Source: Atribacter laminatus | GTDB taxonomy: Bacteria; Atribacterota; Atribacteria; Atribacterales; Atribacteraceae | DNA: 64,000 nt | Reading direction: 5' to 3' | Assembly: GCF_015775515.1 (NCBI RefSeq) | Contig: NZ_CP065383.1 | Location: 558,001 to 622,000, forward strand | Part shown: positions 27,065-36,470 of the stretch, in pieces | Layout: each line of letters starts with the position of its first letter | How positions within the stretch are numbered: position 1 is the first letter of the stretch | The notes under the pieces: generated by a model | What the model saw: only the letters and a program-made list of their open reading frames with translations | Database searches by the model: none | What the model was told of the DNA's origin: nothing | Position numbers and translations under genes: made by a program

Positions 27065-27905
27065 CTATCCTGAAAATACCGGAACGATTTTAATAGGTAA
27101 CTCATATTAAGTAACTAACCAGAATCTCATCCAGGGCTTTCACCCTCATCCTCACCTTCTCCCATCAAGGGAGAAGGAACTCTGAATTCTTATGTTCTTT
27201 TTTCCCTCGCCCCTTCGTGGGAGAGGGTCAGGGTGAGGGGGTAACTCATTTTCATCCTCATCTGGTGCTGCTAAGAGCAGCATGAGGGTCAATCCTAAAA
27301 ATCCAGGAATGATTTTTTATAGGTAACTCATATTTAGTAACTAACCAGAATCCCATCCAGGGCTTTCACCCTCATCCTCACCTTCTCCCATCAAGGGAGA
27401 AGGAACTCTGACTCGTCATTGCGAGGAACGAAGTGACGTGGCAATCTCATGAGTCCAATCTTTTTTAATTCTCTCCCTTTGGATAAAAGGAAATGATTCG
27501 GGATTCGATTTTTTCCAGTTTTTTTTAAAATCCCCTCTACCCCCTTTGCTAAATGGGGAAATTGGCTCTAGAGCATATATCTTCATCCTCACCTGGTGCT
27601 GTAAAGTAGCATTAAGGTCTATCCTGAAAATAACAACAAATGAATTCTTTAGTCCGTCATCCTGAGACTTTGCTACTCGAAGCCGTGAGGATCTCATCCT
27701 TTTATCTTTTTCTTTAAACAATTTTTACTAAATGAGATTGCCACGTCGCTGCGCTCCTCGCAATGACGGAGCGGGTTGATGAGATTGCCACGTCGCTGCG
27801 CTCCTCGCAATGACGGAGCGGGTTGATGAGATTGCCACGTCGCTGCGCTCCTCGCAATGACGGAGCGGGTTGATGAGATTGCCACGTCGCTGCGCTCCTC
27901 GCATT
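27065..27905. repeat. mosaic repeats with 47-bp tandem palindrome array (region C, left part)
   Basis: Two near-identical stretches with 'ccttctcccatcaaggga' modules lie at about 27065-27185 and 27290-27405, and an inverted core copy at 27415-27448. A hairpin module lies at about 27655-27703. A tandem array of the 36-bp core at a strict 47-bp period follows: 27734-27769, 27781-27816, 27828-27863 and a fourth copy starting at 27875. The fourth copy is split by the 160-bp element that starts at 27906. Open frames here translate to the spurious 'CEERSDVAIS' or 'LRGAQRRGNL' strings and are not genes. Confidence 0.92.
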
Positions 27906-28065
27906 CAGGCTGTGTAACAATCCCTTTCACACACCAAGAAGAGCTTGAAATTAGAGGATACATTCTATTTATCTTCATTTTTTTGGTTATCTATTCCCAA
28001 TATTCCTGTAAAATATTAACATAAGTGGTGGTAAAAATTTTACAGAATAATTATGACACAGCCTG
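27906..28065. mobile_element. 160-bp MITE-like element, copy 1
   Basis: Begins CAGGCTGTGT and ends ACACAGCCTG, so the ends are inverted repeats of about ten to twelve bases. Flanked by ATT (27903-27905) and AAT (28066-28068), consistent with a 3-bp target duplication with one change. It interrupts the fourth tandem palindrome core between 'ctcctcgc' and 'gacggagcgg'. It has no coding frame of note. The same 160-bp length, ends and insertion point occur at 44663-44822. Confidence 0.8.
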
Positions 28066-28240
28066 AATGACGGAGCGGTAAAAATTCAAATCCCACTTTC
28101 ATCCCCCTTTGCTAAAGGGGGAGCTTTTTCCATAGCCCCTCCGTGAGAGGGCAGCTCTTTTCATTCTCAACGGGTGCCACTAAAGTGGCATGAAGATCTA
28201 ATAACTATTTTAAAAAACCTGGTAATATTAATCTCCTTTT
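28066..28240. repeat. mosaic repeats (region C, right part)
   Basis: The remainder of the split core (to about 28075), then a C-rich/G-rich inverted module at about 28090-28125 and a 'ggtgccactaaagtggcatgaa' hairpin at about 28163-28185. The FGGY gene ends at 28267. Confidence 0.75.
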
Positions 28241-28266
28241 TTTATTAAAAAAGGGGTTGAAGAAAA

Positions 28267-29799
28267 TCACTGTTCTTCTCGGGTCAGATCGCTGATCATT
28301 CTGTTAACTTTTAACAAATCTTTATATATTAACTGATATATCTGATAACGATTATTATAGTTTTGAATATAGCTATTGTTTGGCTGGATGGAATCCTCAA
28401 AGGAAACCATGGCATCAATTGCCTCTTCAAAACTTTTAAATACTCCTTTGGCAACTCCCGCCAACATAGCAGTTCCAAGAGCAACTGCTTCACCGGTTTT
28501 TGGAATGACCAAAGCTTTCTGAAGAATGTCAGCTTTAATCTGCAACCATGCTCTCGAACGAGAACCACCACCAATCGCTCGCAAGCAGTTGATCGGTAAA
28601 CCGAATCTTTCGTATAAATCTAAATTTATTTTCATCTCATACGTAAGGCTTTCCAAAATCGCTTTGACTACTTCTTCCTTGCTGGTTGCCAAAGTAAGGC
28701 CAATTATTGCCCCTCGTGATTTTTCATCTAGGTAAGGTGTTCCCGTTCCGGAAAAATGCGGAAGAACAAATACTGAGGCAGGCTTATCCGGTATTTCCTT
28801 TAATAATAGATCATATGCGCTCCCACCAATTTGGGCTGCTTTTTCAAGTTCCTCGAAACCAAACTCATCTCGAAACCAACGAAGCACAACCGCACCTGAC
28901 GCTATATACGCCAGGGTAATGTAGGAATCTTTCACAACATGAGGATAACAGCAAAAACTGTTTTCCAACATTTCTCTGCTAAAAAAGGCACTTTCCCCAA
29001 GATTGAGTGCAACACATTCGGAGGTTCCTATTCCATACATCGCTTCACCTGGGTTTTTCACTCCACATCCCAAAACTCCACAAGGCTGGTCATGACCTCC
29101 AGTGGCAATTAAAAGATTTTTTGGAAGGCCGCTTATGCCGGATATTTTTGAACTAATGGTTCCAGCTATGCTTCCAGAGGGAATAGCCCGAGAGAGATTC
29201 TGTGGGTCAACACCTGCCAATTTACAAATTTTTTCCGACCATTCTTTTTTGACTACATCAAAAAGCATAGTTCGAGCTGCCAAAGAATAGTCAATTACTG
29301 GTTGATCTTCCGTCAATCGATAAATAATATAATCCTCAACACAACAAAACTTCCAGGTTTTTTCAAACACGTCTGGGCAATGGTCTTTGAGCCATAATAT
29401 TTTATTAACCGTATACATACCATGTAGAGGCATACCGGTTATTTGAAATATATTATAAGGGTCTTCTCTTTCTAACCAGTAATCAATATAAGTATGAGCT
29501 CGAGTATCGAAATTTGCCAGAGCATTATAAAGTGCCTTACCAGAGCTATCAATTGGAATAAGCGTTTCCCCATGAGAGGTAACGGCTACGACTTCTATTG
29601 GTTCTTTTGACTTTTTCGCAGCTTCGATAAGTGCATCAAGAACGCTTTCCCAAATATGTTCGGGATTAATCTCCAACCAACCCGGTTGCGGTGTTATAAA
29701 AGGATACTCACGGTATGATTGAACAAGCATAGTTCCTTCTTCACGAAAAAGGACAACTTTACAACCACTCGTTCCTACATCCAAACCAGCCAAAACCAA
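28267..29799 (-). CDS. FGGY family carbohydrate kinase (paralogue)
   Basis: 510 residues. The N-terminus MVLAGLDVGTSGCKVVLF and the C-terminal AIGGGSRSRAWLQIKADILQ are FGGY motifs. Like the kinase at 24519 it has a GE motif (VTSHGETLIPID) in place of the xylulokinase MHG, and the two share YSLA.RTM.F and GGHDQP-type blocks, so they are probably paralogues with related but distinct substrates. TTG start behind AGAGGG. It stands alone between two repeat regions. The sugar cannot be read from the sequence. Confidence 0.87.
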   Translation of the reverse strand: MVLAGLDVGTSGCKVVLFREEGTMLVQSYREYPFITPQPGWLEINPEHIWESVLDALIEAAKKSKEPIEVVAVTSHGETLIPIDSSGKALYNALANFDTRAHTYIDYWLEREDPYNIFQITGMPLHGMYTVNKILWLKDHCPDVFEKTWKFCCVEDYIIYRLTEDQPVIDYSLAARTMLFDVVKKEWSEKICKLAGVDPQNLSRAIPSGSIAGTISSKISGISGLPKNLLIATGGHDQPCGVLGCGVKNPGEAMYGIGTSECVALNLGESAFFSREMLENSFCCYPHVVKDSYITLAYIASGAVVLRWFRDEFGFEELEKAAQIGGSAYDLLLKEIPDKPASVFVLPHFSGTGTPYLDEKSRGAIIGLTLATSKEEVVKAILESLTYEMKINLDLYERFGLPINCLRAIGGGSRSRAWLQIKADILQKALVIPKTGEAVALGTAMLAGVAKGVFKSFEEAIDAMVSFEDSIQPNNSYIQNYNNRYQIYQLIYKDLLKVNRMISDLTREEQ

Positions 29800-29890
29800 T
29801 GATACCCTCTCCCTCCATCAATTCGAAGTATTTTTATTTTTTTTATGGCAAAAGCATTGAACCAAGGGTAAAAACTAAATTTCCCGTCTT

Positions 29891-30385
29891 CTATCATGAA
29901 AATAACGGACCATTTTTTAAGGGAATTCTTTTAGAGCAACTCACCAGGATCTCATCTTTTTTAGTTTTTTCTTCACAATGAATACTTTAAAGGATGAGAT
30001 TGCCACGTCGCTGCGCTCCTCGCAATGACGGGGCGGGTTGATGAGATTGCCACGTCGCATAGGACGCTCCTCGCAATGACGGAGCAAGAATAAATTCAAA
30101 TCCCCCTAACCCCCTTTGCTAAAGGGGGAAACGATTCCTTGATACCTATTTTCATCATCATCTGGCGCTGCGAAAGCAGCATGAGGGTCTATCCTGAAAA
30201 TAACGGACCATTTTTTAAGGGAATTCTTTTAGAGCAACTCACCAGGATCTCATCTTTTTTAGTTTTTTCTTCACAATGAATACTTTAAAGGATGAGATTG
30301 CCACGTCGCTGCGCTCCTCGCAATGACGGGGCGGGTTGATGAGATTGCCACGCCGCTGCGCTCCTCGCAATGACGGATTTAGAGA
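29891..30385. repeat. mosaic repeats with a 298-bp-offset direct duplication (region D)
   Basis: Core copies at 29996-30031 and 30043-30082 (the second with the cgcataggacgctcc variant), and at 30294-30329 and 30341-30376. The stretch from about 29896 to 30055 is repeated almost exactly 298 bp further on (about 30194 to 30353), including 'aataacggaccatttttt' and the first core. A C-rich/G-rich inverted module lies at about 30098-30130. The rest of the gap to 30495 shows nothing else. Confidence 0.88.
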
Positions 30386-30494
30386 GGTATTTACCCCTGG
30401 TTTGGCACTTAAAAAACGGCATAGAAATCTGTTCTCATTCGTCAAAATAAAAAGGAATAGAAATCTAAAATTCATTTTATTCATCTCTATTTTA

Positions 30495-31664
30495 TCAGGT
30501 CTCCATACCCTCTTTAAAAAACCGCGATTGAAAAACTAAAAACATCGCCACTACTAATACAACAACCATAATGAAGATAAAACGAAGTCCCATATAATCA
30601 GAAAGAATTCCCAGTATCCAGGGGAAGAACAACGCACCAGTTCCTCCTAAAGCTACTACAACTCCAATGGCAGTGGCCTGCATTTCCTCAATATTTCTAG
30701 CAACAACAGCTACGACTAAAGGCCAGATACCAGAAAAACCAAAACCAATCCCCATAAAGGATAATATAACCAAGGGAATGCTATTAGTCATAAGAAGTAA
30801 GAATAAAAAAACCAAGCTAATAATAGATGAAATCCGTAAAAGCGTTCCATAGTGATTCTTTTGAGAGAGATAAGCAAAAACAATTCTTCCGATGGTTATC
30901 ATTCCCCAATACCCAGCCATGGCTAATCCACCTAAATACAGATTTCCTTTTAGCCCTTTTACAATATAGGTGCTCATCCAGGAGGAGCTAGCAATCTCAG
31001 ACCCCACATAGAGCAACATCGCCAAACAACTTACCGCCAAAAAAGTTTTCCAGCGTTGATATAAAATCAGAATATTTCCACTGGTAATCCCTTTTCTCTC
31101 TTTCTGAAATAATTTTTTTTCAAAGTAAATGAAGAAAAATAAAAACATTGAAACAACCGCGGGCAAGAGGTATAAAAACCTCCAGTTAAAACCTATTCCT
31201 AAAAGATAACCAGTTAAAAAAGGACCACTGGCAGCTCCGATTCCAAAAAATATTTGACTCATGTTTAAGGCAAATCCCTCTCGACCATTAAAAACCTGAG
31301 AGATGAGACCAGTCATGGGTGCTTCGCAAAACCCTCCACCCAATCCCATGATTAACATCCCCAACTCAATGAATAGAAAAGAATGAGCCGTGCTTATACA
31401 AAAAAAACCGATCCCAAGAAATAATTGACTCAGAACTATTATTGGTTTTTTCCCAAAATGATCACAAAGAAAACCACTGGAAAAAGTGGTAATCACATAG
31501 GTTAAATAATAAAGGAAAAAGAGCCTTCCAGCTCGACCGGCGGTTACCTGGAATATATCCATCCATTTAGGGAGAGCAGCACCAGTAATGATCATTGATA
31601 TTGCTAAGAAATAAAATACGATACCAACCATAAAATAAAACTTGATTTCAATTTTTCGATCCAT
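30495..31664 (-). CDS. MFS transporter
   Basis: 389 residues with about twelve hydrophobic segments and the MFS loop 2-3 motif (GFLCDHFGKKPIIV) near residue 63. The large repetitive glycine pattern (LIMGLGGGFCEAPMTGLISQ) recalls sugar/FucP-like and general drug/sugar porters. Its setting between kinase and dehydrogenase genes suggests uptake of a sugar or polyol, or export of a product; the sequence does not decide. The ATG follows AGGGAC. Confidence 0.85.
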   Translation of the reverse strand: MDRKIEIKFYFMVGIVFYFLAISMIITGAALPKWMDIFQVTAGRAGRLFFLYYLTYVITTFSSGFLCDHFGKKPIIVLSQLFLGIGFFCISTAHSFLFIELGMLIMGLGGGFCEAPMTGLISQVFNGREGFALNMSQIFFGIGAASGPFLTGYLLGIGFNWRFLYLLPAVVSMFLFFFIYFEKKLFQKERKGITSGNILILYQRWKTFLAVSCLAMLLYVGSEIASSSWMSTYIVKGLKGNLYLGGLAMAGYWGMITIGRIVFAYLSQKNHYGTLLRISSIISLVFLFLLLMTNSIPLVILSFMGIGFGFSGIWPLVVAVVARNIEEMQATAIGVVVALGGTGALFFPWILGILSDYMGLRFIFIMVVVLVVAMFLVFQSRFFKEGMET

Positions 31665-31955
31665 TTCATGTCCCTTAGTTAATTTTTAAAAGTGACGAGT
31701 TTTGGCTAACTTATATATTAATATTAAAAAGATCTCCCTTTAAATTAAAGTTTATTCATAAGAATTAAAGGTTTTATGGAGTTTCTATACTTTTTTATTT
31801 CTACTTGGAAAATCAGGGAAATTAAATTCTAACTAATGAAAGTCACTCTTATCCTCAACTAGTAATGCTGCTGTATCGTATGAACGACCATTCTGTTCAC
31901 TGATTTCAAGGTCTAACAAATTAAATTCTGCTTAAATTTATATAAAAAATTTAAG
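31665..31955. other. AT-rich gap upstream of MFS gene, no recognised feature
   Basis: No open frame with a ribosome site, no palindromic module and no clear promoter was seen between the MFS start and the hairpin at 31956. Confidence 0.5.
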
Positions 31956-31976
31956 GGGCGCAATAAAATTGCGCCC
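31956..31976 (-). terminator. terminator of E1 gene
   Basis: A nine-base-pair stem GGGCGCAAT/ATTGCGCCC with a three-base loop, followed on the minus strand by CTTAAATTTTTT. It lies 67 bp after the stop of the fused E1 gene. Confidence 0.85.
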
Positions 31977-32043
31977 GTTGGGGATTTCTCCATAAAACAT
32001 AACTTTTATTAAGCTTCAAAATCACTTTAGCAATTTATTTCAA

Positions 32044-34053
32044 TTATTCTAATAACTTTTTCACTGCTTTAACCACATCTTGGGCTTGGGGAATGGAATT
32101 GTCTTCTAAATAACGACTGCAGGGAACCGGTGCATCGGCAGCGCTTAATCTTACTAAGGGAGCATCAAGATAATCAAAGGCATTTTCTATAATTTGCATC
32201 CCAATTTCTCCTCCGGGTCCACCGGTTTTGCAGGCTTCAGAAACAATCACTACTCTTCCGGTTTTCTTTACTGAGTTAACAATGGTATTAATATCTAAAG
32301 GCAACAAGGTTCGGGGATCAATAACTTCAATATGAATACCTTCTTTTTCCAGTATTTCGGCGGCTTCCATTGCAACCAGCAACATTCGTGAATAAGCAAT
32401 AACAGTTACATCGGTACCCGATTTTTTTACATCAGCAACCCCAATGGGAATAAGATATTCATCGTCAGGTACCAAGCCTTTGGTGTTATACAACATTTTA
32501 TGCTCGATAAAAATTATCGGATTATCTTCCCGAATAGCTGACTTAAGAAGACCTTTTGCATCAAAAGGAGTAGCTGGCATTACCACCTTTAAACCAGGTA
32601 CATGCATAAACCAAGATTCCAAGCTTTGAGCATGATGTGCTCCAGAAGAGCGACCGCAGCCACCTTCAGTTCGAATAACCATCGGAACTCGAGCTTTCCC
32701 TCCAAACATATATCGAATCTTTGCTCCCTGATTATATATTTGGTCCATAGCTAATCCTGCAAAATCCACATACATCAGTTCACCAACTGGACGAAGACCA
32801 GTTATCGCTGCACCGACACAACATCCGACAATGGCTGCCTCAGAAATAGGAGTATTTCTTATTCGTTCATCACCAAAATCCTGCCATAAACCCCGAGTTA
32901 CTCCATAAGCTCCACCGTATAAACCAATATCTTCTCCAATCAATACTACATTGGGGTCATGATTGAGTTCTTCTTTCAAGGCTTCGTTTAAAGCATCACG
33001 ATAGGTAATGTCTCTCAGATTTTGATTGTTGCTATATTCGCTAAAAGAGTGAACGACTTTTGCTCCTTTTTTTTGCTCTTTTTCAGCGAAATCTTCTTCG
33101 ACATAGACATCTTTGGTTATTTCTTCCAGCGGGGGGTAGGGGCTTGATTCGGCAAATTCAACTGCTTCAGTTATTTCGTTTTCTACCTCTTCATCTATTG
33201 CATTTATCTCTTCCTCTTTTGCAACAGTGTTTTCAAGCAGCCATTTTCGAAATCGTTTGATTGCATCGCGTTCTTTCCACTGTTTTTCTTCATCTTTGGT
33301 TCGGTAAGCTCTCGGATCGTTTTTGGAATGACCCAAATATCGATAGGTCTTACATTCAATAAGCGTTGGACCTTCTCCTCGACGAGATTTCTCTGCCGCT
33401 TGTTCAACAGCTTCCATGACTGCCAAAACATCCATTCCATCTACTACTAAGCCTGGCATTCCATAAGCTTGACCTCGTTCAGCTATGTCTAAAATGGGAA
33501 AAGCTTCTCGTACCGGCGTTGACATAGCATAAAGATTATTCTCGCATACATAAACGACCGGTAATTTCCAGGTTGCTGCCATATTCACCGCTTCATGAAA
33601 AGCTCCGGTATTAGATGCTCCATCACCGAAAAAACAAACTGTGACTTTCTCAGTTTTTTTATATTTACCAGTCAACCCCGAACCAGTTGCGATTGGGATT
33701 CCACCACCCACAATTCCATTGGCTCCAAGATTCCCAGCGTTTAGATCGGCAATGTGCAGTGATCCTCCTTTGCCCTTGCAATAGCCGGTAATTTTTCCAA
33801 ATAACTCGGCCATCATTTCTCGCAAAGTTGCACCTTTCGCGATACAATGTCCGTGTCCACGGTGGGTTGAAGTAATATAGTCATCGGGATGAATGGCATT
33901 ACAAGCACCAACCGCAACGGCTTCCTCGCCTATATAAAGATGAGTTGTCCCTCGGATTTTATCCTGAGAAAAAAGATCACTTACGGTTTCTTCAAAACGG
34001 CGGATGCGGAGCATATCCTTATACATTCGAAGTAGTTTGTCTTTCGATTCCAA
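32044..34053 (-). CDS. 2-oxo acid dehydrogenase E1, alpha and beta subunits fused
   Basis: About 669 residues. The alpha part (1 to about 315) has RRFEETVSDLF, HRGHGHCIAKG and the thiamine-diphosphate motif GDGASNTGAFHEAVNMAA...ENN. A charged linker (about 315-350) leads to the beta part (RDITYRDALNEALKEELNHD..., EDIGLYGGAYGVTRGL, and EGGCGRSSGAHHAQSLE). In the acetoin/pyruvate group the two chains are usually separate genes, so this is a natural fusion. It decarboxylates or cleaves a pyruvate/acetoin-type substrate and feeds E2. The start is taken as TTG at 34053, seven bases after GGAGG; the ATG at 34068 lies upstream of that site. It ends the polyol operon. Confidence 0.9.
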   Translation of the reverse strand: MESKDKLLRMYKDMLRIRRFEETVSDLFSQDKIRGTTHLYIGEEAVAVGACNAIHPDDYITSTHRGHGHCIAKGATLREMMAELFGKITGYCKGKGGSLHIADLNAGNLGANGIVGGGIPIATGSGLTGKYKKTEKVTVCFFGDGASNTGAFHEAVNMAATWKLPVVYVCENNLYAMSTPVREAFPILDIAERGQAYGMPGLVVDGMDVLAVMEAVEQAAEKSRRGEGPTLIECKTYRYLGHSKNDPRAYRTKDEEKQWKERDAIKRFRKWLLENTVAKEEEINAIDEEVENEITEAVEFAESSPYPPLEEITKDVYVEEDFAEKEQKKGAKVVHSFSEYSNNQNLRDITYRDALNEALKEELNHDPNVVLIGEDIGLYGGAYGVTRGLWQDFGDERIRNTPISEAAIVGCCVGAAITGLRPVGELMYVDFAGLAMDQIYNQGAKIRYMFGGKARVPMVIRTEGGCGRSSGAHHAQSLESWFMHVPGLKVVMPATPFDAKGLLKSAIREDNPIIFIEHKMLYNTKGLVPDDEYLIPIGVADVKKSGTDVTVIAYSRMLLVAMEAAEILEKEGIHIEVIDPRTLLPLDINTIVNSVKKTGRVVIVSEACKTGGPGGEIGMQIIENAFDYLDAPLVRLSAADAPVPCSRYLEDNSIPQAQDVVKAVKKLLE

Positions 34054-34155
34054 ATTAAACACCTCCATAAATGAGCGAATCACAACGAGTCATAATTGTT
34101 TAACCGCTTATAATTCCAGCATAAAAAATCAATCTATCAATCTATCATTTCTTTT

Positions 34156-35205
34156 TTACGGTTTGACGATTATTTTCAAATAATTTCCCTTTTCTGCTTC
34201 AACCAACATGGCAGGAAGTTCTTCTAAAGATATGACTTTGCTTATAATTTGAGAAGCATTAACTCTTTTCCCCGCCATCAATTCAATACACATATTGATA
34301 TGGTCTGACGTCGTTCCGCTGGTCCCATGAATAAAGAGTTCTTTATAATGTATGATATTGCTGTCGAGGCTCACTATGTGGTCATCTTTTGGCAGCCCTC
34401 CGAAAAAGTTGATCCGGGCTTGGTTGGCAGCCAAATCCAATGCCATTTCTTGTGCTTTTCGAGCGGGGGCGGAAATGATAATAACCGAAGGACCAATTCC
34501 ATTGGTCGCTTCCATGAGAACTTCTTTTAAATCTTCCTGCATAGGATTCACATAAACATCGGCCCCGAATTGACGAGCCAAGTTCAAACGACCTTCCTGG
34601 AATTCAGAAATGATGACTTTGGTTGCTCCAAGGGTTTTTGCTAAAGAAATATGCATACAACCTATGGGTCCGGCTCCAATTATTAAGACATGATCACCAA
34701 CTCCAACTTGGGATAACATCTGACCATTTAAAGCGCAAGCCATTGGTTCTGCAATAGCAGCTTCTTCCAAAGCCAAGTCGTCTTTAATCAGAATGAGATT
34801 CCCCCGTCGAATGGCTTTTTCTGGAATCCGCATATATTCAGCGAAACCTCCGGGGTAATAGTATCCAAAAGCCTCATAATTTTCTTTAAATGTAAGGCAC
34901 AGATTGGTTAATCCCCGTCGACAATAAAAACATTCACCGCAGGATACGATTGGATCAACAGCAACTTTATCCCCAACCGCATACCCCTTCACATCTTTTC
35001 CAACTTCAGCAATTGTGCCGGCAATCTCATGACCAACAATTTGAGGTATTTTTACACCTTTATGACCATGGCGAAAAATCCGCATGTCGGTTCCACAAAT
35101 TGCACACGCACCGACCTTAAGAAGTATATCTCCCGGTCCAATTTCCGGAAGGGGACTTTCCTCAATTCTCAAATCACCCGGTCCATAATAAACTGCTGCT
35201 TTCAT
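34156..35205 (-). CDS. zinc-dependent alcohol/polyol dehydrogenase (paralogue)
   Basis: 349 residues, medium-chain dehydrogenase. CAICGTDMRIFRHGHKG and GHE for catalytic zinc, CGECFYCRRGLTNLC for structural zinc and GAGPIGCMH for NAD are all present. It is strikingly like the dehydrogenase at 22933-23973, including the IGCMH block. It sits between mtlD-like and E1 genes. Oxidation of a secondary alcohol in a polyol or of a diol such as butanediol is inferred. The ATG is preceded by GAGGAG. Confidence 0.9.
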   Translation of the reverse strand: MKAAVYYGPGDLRIEESPLPEIGPGDILLKVGACAICGTDMRIFRHGHKGVKIPQIVGHEIAGTIAEVGKDVKGYAVGDKVAVDPIVSCGECFYCRRGLTNLCLTFKENYEAFGYYYPGGFAEYMRIPEKAIRRGNLILIKDDLALEEAAIAEPMACALNGQMLSQVGVGDHVLIIGAGPIGCMHISLAKTLGATKVIISEFQEGRLNLARQFGADVYVNPMQEDLKEVLMEATNGIGPSVIIISAPARKAQEMALDLAANQARINFFGGLPKDDHIVSLDSNIIHYKELFIHGTSGTTSDHINMCIELMAGKRVNASQIISKVISLEELPAMLVEAEKGNYLKIIVKP

Positions 35206-35259
35206 TTACTCCACTCCTCTCAATTCTTCCCAAGGGGAAGTTTACAATTTATGATCCCA

Positions 35260-36441
35260 CTATTTCCGAAATCGCTCTCGAAATTGATGATAAGATCGAA
35301 TAATGCCCTCGCCTATAGCGTTTTCAGGATCAAGACCACATAATTTTTGAATGACTTTTTCAATGCCTTCCTCCTTTATCATGTTCAGGAGTTTTAGTGC
35401 ATCGGCATCCTTATCATAATCATAATTTAATGCTACTCCAGCTACCTTTATTATTGCAGCTGGAAACATCTTTTGAGATTGGCAAAGAGCGATTCCTCCA
35501 ATTATACGGTCATCCTCACCAAGTTTGCGAATTGGATCTCTCCCAACCCGGTACACCGTATCCATAAGTAATGGATTTAAAAAACGCTCTTTTAAGTCTT
35601 CAACAAATTCGTTCACTTCAACCCTATCTAAATCCGGATACTTCCGAAGAATTGAAGTTGAGGTTTCATTGAGCACATCATCAAGAAGATTTTTTATTTC
35701 TTCATCGGCAATTGCCTGATGTATGTATTCATATCCCTTTAAGTAACCGAAGTAAGCTAAAGTTGCATGGCCTAAATTATGGATAAAGAGCTTTTTGTCA
35801 ACTTCGGAAGAAAAATTTTGAACTGGTTTCAAACCCGAGATTTCAGGGAAAACTCCCTTTACCGCGGTTGCATCATATGGAAGTTTATGATAAGCTTCGG
35901 CAACTATAAACAGAGGATCATCAACACCGAATCGCTTGTCCATTACTGGAACCATGCGGGCAACAACCGTTCCAACAAAACCTACTTTTTCTTGAAGAAA
36001 TTGTTTTCCTTCAGTATTTAAATGATTGTTCACTTCATTTTTGAAAAATTGAGGTGCATCCTTGAGATTTTCACACAAAAGAATATTCATTGGGATGGGA
36101 TTTTTTTTAAGGCGAAGCTGAATCCCATCAGCCACCAAAGGAGCAATAGCTGGTAAATTTTTTACTCCAACAGCTGTAAAAATAATCGATGAGGCGGCAA
36201 TAGCTTTTGAGATATTGTTTTTCTCTTCGGTCTGATATGCAACTAAATTATTAATGGTCACATTTTTTTCTTGACCGTTTTTTTCTAATAATCGAAGAGG
36301 ATAGCTTGAGCGAGAATTGAGAAGTTTAACAAGATCTGAATAGGCTTCAACAAAAACAATACGATAATTCGACTCCCATAAAAGATGACCAATAAAACCT
36401 CTTCCAATGTTGCCTGCTCCAAACTGAACAGATTGGTTCAT
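35260..36441 (-). CDS. mannitol-1-phosphate 5-dehydrogenase-like polyol dehydrogenase
   Basis: 393 residues of the MtlD type. The N-terminal FGAGNIGRGFIGHLL is the NAD motif, and the C-terminal KLFIHNLGHATLAYFGYLKG (near residue 210) with the conserved Lys/His pair is the family active-site block. It converts a polyol phosphate such as mannitol-1-phosphate to the ketose phosphate. There is no mannitol PTS nearby; a PfkB kinase precedes it by 29 bp and could phosphorylate a free polyol or ketose. The ATG follows AGAGG. The true substrate is uncertain. Confidence 0.85.
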   Translation of the reverse strand: MNQSVQFGAGNIGRGFIGHLLWESNYRIVFVEAYSDLVKLLNSRSSYPLRLLEKNGQEKNVTINNLVAYQTEEKNNISKAIAASSIIFTAVGVKNLPAIAPLVADGIQLRLKKNPIPMNILLCENLKDAPQFFKNEVNNHLNTEGKQFLQEKVGFVGTVVARMVPVMDKRFGVDDPLFIVAEAYHKLPYDATAVKGVFPEISGLKPVQNFSSEVDKKLFIHNLGHATLAYFGYLKGYEYIHQAIADEEIKNLLDDVLNETSTSILRKYPDLDRVEVNEFVEDLKERFLNPLLMDTVYRVGRDPIRKLGEDDRIIGGIALCQSQKMFPAAIIKVAGVALNYDYDKDADALKLLNMIKEEGIEKVIQKLCGLDPENAIGEGIIRSYHQFRERFRK

Positions 36442-36470
36442 TCAAAAACCTCTCATTTCTTTTTTAAAAT

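Noticed and set aside
27734-27905. CRISPR array
   Set aside because: The 47-bp period has an identical 11-bp spacer in every unit, so there are no unique spacers, and no cas genes are near.
27694-27978. Overlapping minus-strand open frames of 60-100 residues with CEERSDVAIS-type repeats
   Set aside because: They are translations of the tandem palindrome cores; no ribosome site and the protein repeats follow the DNA period.
30239-30539. Open frames on both strands in region D
   Set aside because: Repeat translations; no start context.
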